Shown in pieces: positions 26,373 through 38,680 of a DNA stretch of 64,000 nt. Every line of letters begins with the position of its first letter. Position 1 is the stretch's first letter. Source of the stretch: JAKFWF01 sp963741505 (lineage in GTDB: Bacteria; Pseudomonadota; Alphaproteobacteria; Rhizobiales; Hyphomicrobiaceae); contig CAVUIJ010000006.1 of NCBI GenBank assembly GCA_963741505.1, positions 1-64,000 of the forward strand. The letters run 5' to 3'. The translations under genes were made by a program, and so were the position numbers. Under the pieces are notes generated by a model. The model worked only from the letters and a program-made list of their open reading frames with translations, was not told where the DNA came from and did no database searches.

Positions 26373-26491
26373 CAGACCTGGCAACGACCTACTCTCCCAC
26401 GTCTTGAGACGGAGTACCATCGGCGCTGGGGCGTTTCACGGCCGAGTTCGGAATGGGATCGGGTGCAGCCACCCCGCCATAGCCACCAGGT
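26373..26491 (-). rRNA. rrf: 5S ribosomal RNA
   Basis: On the minus strand it begins ACCTGGTGGCTATGGCGGGG and includes the conserved CCGATCCCATTCCGAACTCG region. Its end pairs with its start (TGCCAGGTCTG against ACCTGG). Length is about 119 nt; the ends are good to a few bases. It is followed by the terminator at 26274-26309, with no tRNA-fMet between. Confidence 0.93.
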
Positions 26492-26654
26492 CAGCGAAAC
26501 AGTGAAGGACTTCTGGTCTTCCCATCGCGCTCGAAACTACGGCCCGCAGGGCCAAGCGGCCAAGGGCCGCCGTCGCGAGCGACGCCCCCACGGAGGAGCC
26601 CGCGCGCATTTCAGCGCGGAACAGCTCCGTGAGTGACAAGATGAGCATTGCTTA

Positions 26655-29480
<2,826 letters not shown>

Positions 29481-29756
29481 GCAATGCCCACCAGCTTTCC
29501 CGGCACCACGTCGATGCCAGATCAGCACAGCGGACACAGCTGTATTCGACCAGAAGTCAATTGAAATGAACCCTGACTGGGCTTGCGGTCAAGCTAACCC
29601 ATGTCCCGAAGGACGACGCGAGCATCACGCTCGGCATCTCCGGCTCATCTCCTCTTTACGATGTATAACAGACCCGATCCGGGCGTACCCGGTGGGAATT
29701 CGATATCTTCGACATGGACGTCTCATCTCACCACTCCAGCGCCGGCAAAGCGCGAA

Positions 29757-29832
29757 TGGTGGAGCCAGACGGGATCGAACCGACGACCTCATGCTTGCAA
29801 AGCACGCGCTCTCCCAACTGAGCTATGGCCCC
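29757..29832 (-). tRNA. tRNA-Ala (anticodon TGC)
   Basis: A 76-nt tRNA in the 16S-23S spacer. Acceptor GGGGCCA pairs with TGGCTCC, followed by an encoded ACCA. The D arm AGCTCAGTTGGGAGAGCG, anticodon loop with TGC and T arm GGTTCGATCCCG are all readable on the minus strand. Confidence 0.97.
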
Positions 29833-29881
29833 GATCCGCTGGCGCCGACCAGATGCGCCAGAGCGCCCGACCGGAAAAGCG

Positions 29882-29958
29882 TGGTGGGCCTGGGAAGACT
29901 TGAACTTCCGACCTCACGCTTATCAAGCGCGCGCTCTAACCAACTGAGCTACAGGCCC
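29882..29958 (-). tRNA. tRNA-Ile (anticodon GAT)
   Basis: A 77-nt tRNA in the spacer between 16S and tRNA-Ala. Acceptor GGGCCTG pairs with CAGGCCC and is followed by ACCA. The D arm AGCTCAGTTGGTTAGAGCG, anticodon loop CTTGATAAG and T arm AGTTCAAGTCTTC are visible on the minus strand. The order Ile then Ala is the standard one. Confidence 0.97.
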
Positions 29959-30122
29959 AGAGCCTGGATGCCAGTCTGGCTTGCGTCCATGTGAAGAAAA
30001 GGAAACGAAGGCGGCGTGATCCCGCTGTGTATTTAGACACCAGACCGACTCCTCGTCTGGCATCTTGTGTTCCAAAGCGAGCTATCGGGCCCCGAGGCAA
30101 GCCCCGGTGCCGAAGATGGCTC

Positions 30123-31611
<1,489 letters not shown>

Positions 31612-31843
31612 GAAAGATTTGATTCTGGTTTGGCTTAGAGGAAGTCACTCTAAGGATTACTGCGTAACGGGCACCTTCACATTTGGCACTCGACCGACCA
31701 GGTTGCCCCAGCCGAAAGCGCGCCTTGTGATGGCGTGTTGAAACGCAGATCTACCAGAGTCTTGTTGACGATCGCCTCTTGTTGCCAAGATCGACCATCC
31801 GCAAGGACCCCGCCGCCTGCGTTTCCTTTTCTTCCATATTCGA

Positions 31844-31858
31844 TTGTCAAAGAGCGGT
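31844..31858 (-). promoter_or_regulatory. boxA-like antitermination element in the rRNA leader
   Basis: The minus strand reads CGCTCTTTGACAATCG, close to the bacterial boxA consensus (TGCTCTTTAACA). It lies in the transcribed leader, about 235 bp upstream of the 16S start. It would recruit Nus factors to prevent early termination of the rRNA transcript. Confidence 0.75.
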
Positions 31859-32000
31859 CGACGAGGCATCCCCAAGCCCTTGCGGGGCTGAGACCGAAAC
31901 AACGACGTTCCACCGGTACTTCCCGGTGTGAACCTCGGGTCTGATCAGAAGGTATTGCCCATCGGGGCGCCGAAGCAGTGCGTGCCCCGGACAAGGACCG

Positions 32001-32029
32001 AATAAATAGAAAACCCCCCTCGATGTCAA
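32001..32029 (-). promoter_or_regulatory. rRNA operon promoter (sigma-70 type)
   Basis: On the minus strand a perfect -35 TTGACA (32024-32029) is followed by a 17-base spacer and the -10-like TTTATT (32001-32006). It sits in an AT-rich island about 390 bp upstream of 16S and upstream of boxA. A second TTGACA at 32070-32075 has no good -10 partner and may belong to a weaker tandem promoter. Confidence 0.72.
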
Positions 32030-32402
32030 CAGTATTCTTAAAAAAAGTTCGCGCCTTGCCCCAGATCGATGTCAACCTATTGATAAAATGACACAACTTC
32101 TCCACTCAGATGCCTCAGCAGCAGTGTTGACCTGAGCGGCGATGAATGCGGTGCGAAACAACAAGTCGCCCATCCGACCACTTGCGAACTGACGGCGGGC
32201 GCCTCGCACAAGGTTTAGCAGAGTACAAAAGCAGCTGCGAGCGTTGACAGTAGCGGTGCGGGCCGAGACAAGATTGCGTCGTGGTTCGCAGCGGTTGCTT
32301 CGCTTCTTGCGTCCGGCAGCGCCATGATGGCGCCGCGAATATACCGGAGCGAATGTTCGTTCGAGCGGCAATTCGTTCTTATCGGGGGCTTTGCACAGGT
32401 TC
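32030..32402. other. Upstream region between the rRNA promoter and the M23 peptidase gene
   Basis: This divergent stretch holds the second TTGACA, an AT-rich segment likely to be an UP-element region for the rRNA promoter (around 32030-32095), and then GC-rich DNA up to the peptidase start. No open frame with coding character or RNA motif was recognised. The peptidase promoter must also lie here but could not be pinned down. Confidence 0.5.
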
Positions 32403-34456
32403 ATGGATCATCGCCGGCACGTGCCGATGGGACGCTCGCATCCTGCGAGACCGTTGGTGCGCGGCCGGACGAAGGCTCAGGGCCTGCCGCACGTGTATCG
32501 AGGGCGGGCACGTCGCAGTCATTCGGACATCTACGACGCCGATCACGCTGAAAGCCATGCCGGCGGGCGCTTTCGCTGGCTGGTCAGCACCTTCCTGGCG
32601 GCCGCGGTTGGCGCCGTGGCAATCGGCGTGGCGATTTTTGGCTCGCTCGACGGCCTGGAGACCGGCGAAAGGGGCCTGCCGAGACTGAAGCGGGCGCGCG
32701 ATGCCGGCCCGTTCAGCCAGCTCACCAAGGCGCCGACGACCGATGGGCTCAAATGGAACGTTCCAAAGGTCGACCGGCTGCAAACAATGGGCGATGCGCA
32801 ATCTGCCAAGCACATCATCCGTGACAACGTTCAGGTGCGCAAGGACGGCCGCCCATTCGTACAGATCAAGCCTTACATGCGGGTCGTAGCGAGGCTGGCT
32901 CCGGTACCGACCCGCGATGCCGAGCTGATCCCGGCGTTCAACCCGTTCAAGCTCTATGCTACCCAGGCCGGAAGCGAGTCGGTCGCCCAGGACGGCGATG
33001 GCGCCGAGGGCCGCACCGATGTCGCGATCCGCGTCGTCGATCTGCTGGCCGGGATCCTGCCGGCGGAGGATGGCCAGGAGCTCGATGCGCAGGAGGTCGC
33101 CGATCTCGTCAACCGGGCGCGGGAGGCCGAGGCCGTCGCGATCCGTCCGGGCTTCCAGGCGGATGGCGCGGAGCTGCTGGCGCAGCGCGAGCAGCCGCTG
33201 ATCACGCCGAGGTCCACGGCTGCCGAAGCGTTGCCATCGAATACGACCATTCTGCCGAAAACCACCGGCGAGGGCGACGATGCAATCGAAGATCTCGAGC
33301 GCAGCGAAACGCGCGTCGTCCGAGCCGGCCGAGGCGACACGCTGCTGGGCGTTCTGCAGAAGGTCGGCGCCGACAAGACCCTGGCGGCAGCCATGGTGGC
33401 GAAAGCGGCGCCGCTGTTCGCCAACACAGCACTGCAGGCGGGGCAGGAGGTCCACATCACGCTGGTGCCTTCGCTGACCCGGTCGGATCGCATGGAACCG
33501 GCGCGCCTATCGGTCTATGCCGACGGGCACAATCACAAGCTGTCGATCAGCCGCGACGCCGACGGCGAATTTGTCGCCAAGTCGACACAATTCGACAATC
33601 AAGCCAGTCGTGCGGTTTTCAGCGACAACGATGCCGGCAACAAGGGCGCGAGCCTGTATTCCAGCCTTTATCACTCGGCGCTGGTGCAGGGCGTGCCGCC
33701 CGAGACGATCAATCAGATCCTGCGCATCCACGCCTACGAGACCGACTTCCGCAAAGCGCATTCGCAATGGCGACCACGTCGAGTATTTCTTCGACGTGCG
33801 TGAGGAAGCCGGTCGCTGATACCACACCCGGCGAGTTGCTCTTCACCTCGGTCGTCACTGGCGGCGATACCCAGCGGTACTGGCGTTTTCGCACCCCCGA
33901 CGGCCTCGTCGATTATTACGACGAGTTCGGCAACAACAGTCGAAAGTTCCTGATGCGCCGTCCGGTCCGTAGCGAAGCGGCGAATTTCGTATCGGGCTTC
34001 GGCATGCGCCGGCATCCGGTGCTGGGCTTCCTGCGCATGCACGCCGGCGTCGACTGGGCGGGGCCCGTCGGCACGCCGATCATGGCCGCGGGCAGTGGCG
34101 TGATCGAGGAAGCGAAATGGAAGGGCGAGTATGGCAACTATGTCCGCATCCGCCATGCCAACGGCTACAGCACGTCCTACGCCCACCAGTCGAAGTTCGC
34201 CCCGGGCACCACCGAGGGTGCCAAGGTGCGACAGGGGCAGGTGATCGGCTTTATCGGCGCCACCGGCCTCGTCACTGGCCCACACCTGCACTACGAGGTG
34301 CTGGTCAACAGCCGGCCCGTCGATCCGATGGCGATCCAGGTGCCGCAGGAGCGCCGCCTCACCGGCAAACTACTCACGGACTTCCAGAAGGAGCGCGCCC
34401 GCATCGACGACTTGATGCGACGGCCACCGGTGATGACGCATCTGACCAAGTTGTGA
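32403..34456 (+). CDS. M23 family metallopeptidase, membrane-anchored (two frameshifts)
   Basis: An envelope peptidase of about 680 residues. A cytoplasmic tail is followed by one membrane helix near residue 60 (WLVSTFLAAAVGAVAIGVA), a long periplasmic linker, a LysM/OapA-like domain (VVRAGRGDTLLGVLQKVGAD) and a C-terminal LytM (M23) domain. That domain has zinc ligands in GFGMRRHPVLG, MHAGVDWAGPVGTPI and GPHLHYEVLVN. It would cut peptidoglycan cross-links or activate amidases. Extra single bases at 33753-33755 (restored reading FRKRIRNGDHVEYFF) and 33817 (restored reading EEAGRDTTPGELLF) break the frame. ATG 32403 is chosen over an upstream TTG. Confidence 0.9.
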
Positions 34457-34484
34457 GCCGCTCAAGCTGGCGGAGCCGGAGCCT

Positions 34485-34529
34485 GGTTTCAGCCCGGCTC
34501 CGCTGCCGTCGTGGTGCCTGGCTGAAACC
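34485..34529. terminator. Inverted repeat between convergent genes, possible terminator
   Basis: GGTTTCAGCC (34485-34494) and GGCTGAAACC (34520-34529) are perfect reverse complements around a 25-base, partly self-pairing loop that includes CGGCTCCG. It lies between the stops of the peptidase and the PanE-like gene. There is no T run, so a terminator role is only suggested. Confidence 0.4.
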
Positions 34530-34540
34530 CGGACACCAAA

Positions 34541-35476
34541 TTAGCTCTGTGCCTTGCCAAAGCCCGATTCACGGCCGCGCAACAGCGCCACCACGACGTT
34601 GTTCACCGGCGTCGGCACGCCGATCGCGGCGCCCTCGCGGCAGATCGCACCGTTGATGTTGTCGACCTCGGCGGGGCGTCCGGCGAGATGGTCAAGCAGC
34701 ATCGAAGGACGGGCGCCGGGGATCTTCTGGCCGAACGCCTTCACGTAGGCGACGGGATCGTCGAAATCGAGCTTGATGCCTTTGGCGCGCGCGACGTTGA
34801 AGGCTTCCGTGGCACAGGCGGCGGCGACTTTCCATGCATCCGGATTGGCCTGCACCTCGCCGACCTTGAGACCGGTCAACGCGCAGGGACCAGAGTAGGT
34901 CGTGTTGCAGATCAGCTTCTCCCAGATCATCTTGTGGATGTCGTCGAAGGTGAGCACCTTGAAGCTGCCCGAGCGCCAGATCTCGGCCACCTGCTCGAGG
35001 CGGGGCGTCATGCCGCCGTCCATCTCGCCGAGGCGCAGGAACTCCATGCCGTTGTGGTGGGCGTGACCCGGCCCCTTCATCGAGGCGCCGAAGCCGCCGA
35101 CGACGCCGATCATGATGCGCTTGGAGCCGACCACGGCGGCGACCTTGTCGGCCGAGCCGAGGCCGTTCTGAATGGTCAGGATCGGCGCGTCTGGCTTGGC
35201 CATGGCGAGCGCCGCCTTGGCTGCCGGCGTGACGCCGTCGTACTTCGTGGCAATGATGACGAGGTCGCAATCCTTGACCTGCGCCGCATCGGTCGTCGCC
35301 TTGATCTTGACGGTGCGGTCGCCGCTGGCGCCCTCGACCCGCAGGCCCTTGGCATTGATCGCGTCGACGTGCTCCTTCCAGGTGTCGATCGCCCACACAT
35401 CGTGGCGGCCGACGTCGGCGAGCAGGCCGGCGTAGACCGAGCCCATGGCGCCGACCCCGATGATACCGATCTTCAT
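34541..35476 (-). CDS. 2-dehydropantoate 2-reductase (PanE/ApbA family)
   Basis: A 311-residue NADPH-dependent reductase. The N-terminal Rossmann fold begins MKIGIIGVGAMGSVYAGLLA (GxGxxG), followed by LVIIATKYDG and LTIQNGLGS. The C-terminal helical domain has the catalytic Lys region IWEKLICNTTYS and the substrate-site motif SMLLDHLAGRPAEVDNING. PanE makes pantoate for coenzyme A, but organisms often carry several ApbA-like paralogues acting on other 2-keto acids, so I do not give a symbol. ATG 35476 fits the fold; longer readings add unrelated residues. It stands alone, convergent with the peptidase. Confidence 0.88.
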   Translation of the reverse strand: MKIGIIGVGAMGSVYAGLLADVGRHDVWAIDTWKEHVDAINAKGLRVEGASGDRTVKIKATTDAAQVKDCDLVIIATKYDGVTPAAKAALAMAKPDAPILTIQNGLGSADKVAAVVGSKRIMIGVVGGFGASMKGPGHAHHNGMEFLRLGEMDGGMTPRLEQVAEIWRSGSFKVLTFDDIHKMIWEKLICNTTYSGPCALTGLKVGEVQANPDAWKVAAACATEAFNVARAKGIKLDFDDPVAYVKAFGQKIPGARPSMLLDHLAGRPAEVDNINGAICREGAAIGVPTPVNNVVVALLRGRESGFGKAQS

Positions 35477-35609
35477 TTTCTGATCTGCCTCCGTGACGAA
35501 TGCGGCGAGCGACCTCGATCGCGCTGGCACGGTGTTTATCAGGTTTTCGGCGAACTTCAGCCCACTGCCGCGCGAATGACCGATATGCATCAGCGCATCG
35601 ATCGGCGGT

Positions 35610-36956
35610 TCAGGCCCACACCATCGCCGGACGCGGTGCCGCCGGCCAGATAGGCCGCGGCCGCCGTGGTGTCCGAGGCGCTGCGCGCGGCTCGGGCTTG
35701 CGCACCGACGCCGTCGCCCGCACCCGCTTCGGGTCGGCGATAAAGCCGCCAAGGCCGAGGAAGAAGAAGAAGTAGGCGTAGAGCGCGTTCCAATAATGGA
35801 CCGTGCAGGCGGCGAGGGACAGCGCGATCAGCGAGAACAGCCAGGCTCGAGCGAAGCCGCGGATGCCGCGGTCGTTGGCACGGGTGCCTTTCTTCACGAC
35901 GCCGCGCATCAACAGCAGGATCGCGATCACCATCAGCAGGAACGTCGGGATGCCGGTGCGCATCGCGACCACCAGCCAGAACGCATCGACCGAGGCGCTC
36001 GCCATCCAGGACGGCCGCTCCCAGTCGGCTAGGCCGAGGCCCACCCACGGATTGGCCCAGACGTTCTCGAGCCCGTACTCCCAGATCACCAGGCGATAAA
36101 AGCCGGTCCAGCTATCGAGCGTCATGCCGGTGGCGACGAATGCGATCGGCGAACGCGTCATCACTATCGAGGCGGCGAGATACAATGCAGCGAGGCACGC
36201 CATGGTAATGGTGGCACGGCCCTGCACGCCACGGGTCAGGCGATCCCAGCCGATCAGCACGCTCTGCACTGCGCACACCAGCAACGGCGCCGACGACAGC
36301 GCGGCGAAGGTCGCGCCCAGGATGGCCAGGGCGCGTCCCCAGCGCGAGGCTGCGGCGCCGCCACTGTACCAGGCGAGCGCGAATACGCTGGCGCAGAAGG
36401 TGCCGAGGTGGATCGGGTGATCGAAGGTGCCGTAGGCGCGGGTCAGCCCGAGGCGCTGCTCCGTGTCGCGGGGATGCACGTAGCCCGTCAGGCTCTGCAA
36501 TATGTCGTGCAGGTAGTGCTGCCCAAATAGCGTCTCGGGCAACGCGATCAGGCCAGCCACCAGGGCAGCTGCCACCAGCAGCCGCAGCACCGCGCGAAAT
36601 TGCTCGACATCGCGGATCCACACCCGCGCCACGAGGTAGCCGACCAGGCTCTCGAGCGCCAGCGAACCGCCATAGACGAGACCGTTGGAGGCAATGAGGT
36701 CGGGTCCCAGATACTGGATACCGTGATAGTTGAACGCCGCCACTGTGGCGATGTTGAAGGCGATCATTGCGTGATCAAAGCTGCGGATGCGGATATCCGG
36801 CCGCATCAGCAGGCGGTAGACCGCAATCGGAAACAGCACGATCAGCGCGATACGGTGTGGCGGCAGCCGCAAGCCGGCGAAATAAAGCGACAGCTCCGTC
36901 GGGCACAGAAAGCTCACGACAATCACTAGGATCGGCAGTGGCACCCGCTTCAGCAT
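35610..36956 (-). CDS. O-antigen ligase/Wzy-type polysaccharide polymerase-like membrane protein
   Basis: A 448-residue integral membrane protein with about ten helices and a long periplasmic loop in the middle (around ENVWANPWVGLGLADW). The GLGLADWERPSW segment resembles the conserved loop of Wzy/WaaL proteins, whose members polymerise or ligate sugar repeat units on the periplasmic side. The C-terminal 45 residues are hydrophilic, rich in Arg and Pro and probably cytoplasmic. The gene is the distal member of the minus-strand exopolysaccharide cluster, 44 bp after the priming transferase, and this context supports polymerase over ligase. Confidence 0.78.
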   Translation of the reverse strand: MLKRVPLPILVIVVSFLCPTELSLYFAGLRLPPHRIALIVLFPIAVYRLLMRPDIRIRSFDHAMIAFNIATVAAFNYHGIQYLGPDLIASNGLVYGGSLALESLVGYLVARVWIRDVEQFRAVLRLLVAAALVAGLIALPETLFGQHYLHDILQSLTGYVHPRDTEQRLGLTRAYGTFDHPIHLGTFCASVFALAWYSGGAAASRWGRALAILGATFAALSSAPLLVCAVQSVLIGWDRLTRGVQGRATITMACLAALYLAASIVMTRSPIAFVATGMTLDSWTGFYRLVIWEYGLENVWANPWVGLGLADWERPSWMASASVDAFWLVVAMRTGIPTFLLMVIAILLLMRGVVKKGTRANDRGIRGFARAWLFSLIALSLAACTVHYWNALYAYFFFFLGLGGFIADPKRVRATASVRKPEPRAAPRTPRRPRPIWPAAPRPAMVWA

Positions 36957-37000
36957 GACGATCGATCGACCTTCAGTCCTTGCCGCCCTGCGGCCGATAG

Positions 37001-38482
37001 CTAGTTGGCGTTGTCGCCGCGCATCACGACGCGGACGGTCTGGGCAAGGATCCGCAGGTCGCGCCCCAGCGACCAGTTGGCGATGTAGGCGAGATCGTGC
37101 TCGACGCGGGCCTGCATCTTGTCCGGCGTTTCGGTCTCGCCGCGCCAGCCCATTACTTGAGCGAACCCCGTAATGCCGGGCTTCACCTGATGCCGATTGG
37201 CGTAGGTCTCGAGCAACTCGCCCCAGTGCTGGTCATGCACGAGCGCATGCGGGCGCGGCCCGACGAGCGACATCTCGCCCCGCAGGACGTTGAACAGCTG
37301 CGGCAGCTCATCGAGGCTGGAGCGACGCAGAAAGCGCCCGATCCGAGTGATCCGCGCATCATCTTTGGTGGCCTGGCGCACCTCGCTGCCGTCCTCCATC
37401 ACCGTCATGGTGCGGAACTTGAGCACCTCGATGACTTTCTGATTGAGACCGCGGCGGCGCTGCTTGAAGAACACCGGTCCGGTGCTGTCGAGCTTGATGG
37501 CAATCGCACACAGCAGCAGCAGCGGCGCCGTCAGCACCAGCAGCACGGCACCGAGGCCATAATCCTCGATGCGCTTGATGAGCGGCGCCCAGTCAGCCAG
37601 CGGCTTGCGCTTGACATCGAGCAGGCCGACCGAGCCAAGGCTCGACACGCGATGCATGGCGCTGCCATCGACCAGATCCGACGCGATGTGGGTGACGACA
37701 TGCAGACTGACCGGCAACTGCTCCAGCTTTTTGGCAACTTCTGCGGCGCGCCGGTCGGCCGCCTGCGGCAGGGCGATGACGATCTGATCGACGCGGCCGG
37801 CGCGACCGAGTTCGATGAGGTCTTCAAGCCGCCCGCTGACCTTCAGGCCTTCCGGATTCAACCTTTCCTGGTCCTTGCGATCGTCGAACACGCCGACAAA
37901 GCCCAGTCCGAGTGAGGGGTCGGCGAGGAAATCATGGACGCGGCGGGCAATCGGGCCGGCGCCGAACACGGCGACCCGCGTATCGAAACGGCCGGCAGCC
38001 GTGAAACGGGCCAGCAGCGAGCGCGCCATCACCCGCGACCACAGCATCAGCGTGAAGCTGGCCGACAGCCACACCGCATACCAGACCCAAGAGTGCACCG
38101 CGCCGCGCGCGAACGGTAGGCCGATGCCGTGCACTGCTGCGAACGCCAGAATGAGCGCCGAGAACAGCCGCAGCGGCTCGATCGGGAAACGGTTCATTTT
38201 CGTCGTATCGTAAAGGCCCCAGCTACGCAGGCAGCACACCGCGATGATGGCAGAGATGATGCCGGTCTGGGAAACCTGAACCCAGTTGACGGCGATGCCG
38301 CCATTCAGGTTGTAGATCAGTGCCGGCAGTGCCGCACCGAGTTCGATGGCAACGGCGTCCGCCAGGCCGACCAGGTCGGCCGCCACCTGTCGCGACCATC
38401 TCGGCTGTAAGTCGCTGACGGAGCTGCGGGAAGAATTCGTGAGCCGCGGCTCGATTGCCGATGAAGATAGGTACGCTGACAT
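37001..38482 (-). CDS. Undecaprenyl-phosphate sugar phosphotransferase (WcaJ/ExoY-type priming enzyme)
   Basis: A 493-residue polyisoprenyl-phosphate hexose-1-phosphate transferase. Four N-terminal helices are followed by a CoA-binding-like domain (VAVFGAGPIARRVHDFLADP), a fifth helix (GAVLLVLTAPLLLLCAIAIK) and the bacterial sugar transferase domain with STGPVFFKQRRRGLNQ, FRTMTVMEDG, the RRSSLDELPQLFNVLRGEMS catalytic stretch and LVGPRPHA. It starts repeat-unit assembly by moving a sugar phosphate (usually glucose or galactose) to undecaprenyl phosphate. ATG 38482 is preferred over the GTG one codon upstream. The 198-bp gap to the Wzc-like gene is AT-rich and may hold a second promoter. Confidence 0.92.
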   Translation of the reverse strand: MSAYLSSSAIEPRLTNSSRSSVSDLQPRWSRQVAADLVGLADAVAIELGAALPALIYNLNGGIAVNWVQVSQTGIISAIIAVCCLRSWGLYDTTKMNRFPIEPLRLFSALILAFAAVHGIGLPFARGAVHSWVWYAVWLSASFTLMLWSRVMARSLLARFTAAGRFDTRVAVFGAGPIARRVHDFLADPSLGLGFVGVFDDRKDQERLNPEGLKVSGRLEDLIELGRAGRVDQIVIALPQAADRRAAEVAKKLEQLPVSLHVVTHIASDLVDGSAMHRVSSLGSVGLLDVKRKPLADWAPLIKRIEDYGLGAVLLVLTAPLLLLCAIAIKLDSTGPVFFKQRRRGLNQKVIEVLKFRTMTVMEDGSEVRQATKDDARITRIGRFLRRSSLDELPQLFNVLRGEMSLVGPRPHALVHDQHWGELLETYANRHQVKPGITGFAQVMGWRGETETPDKMQARVEHDLAYIANWSLGRDLRILAQTVRVVMRGDNAN

Positions 38483-38680
38483 CACACCCCCAACGCGCGC
38501 GGGGCATGCTGCTCGGCCCCCGCGAACCGATTGGTCCGAGTAGAACCGATCAGCATAAAAAATGGTTGAATGGGTCGGCTAAAAACCATTGAAAAATCGA
38601 ACCGATTCGATATCCGATGTGGTCTTGATCGATTAGGGTTAACCACACGTTTCGAGGGGCGACAGCGACCGCCAGGTATT

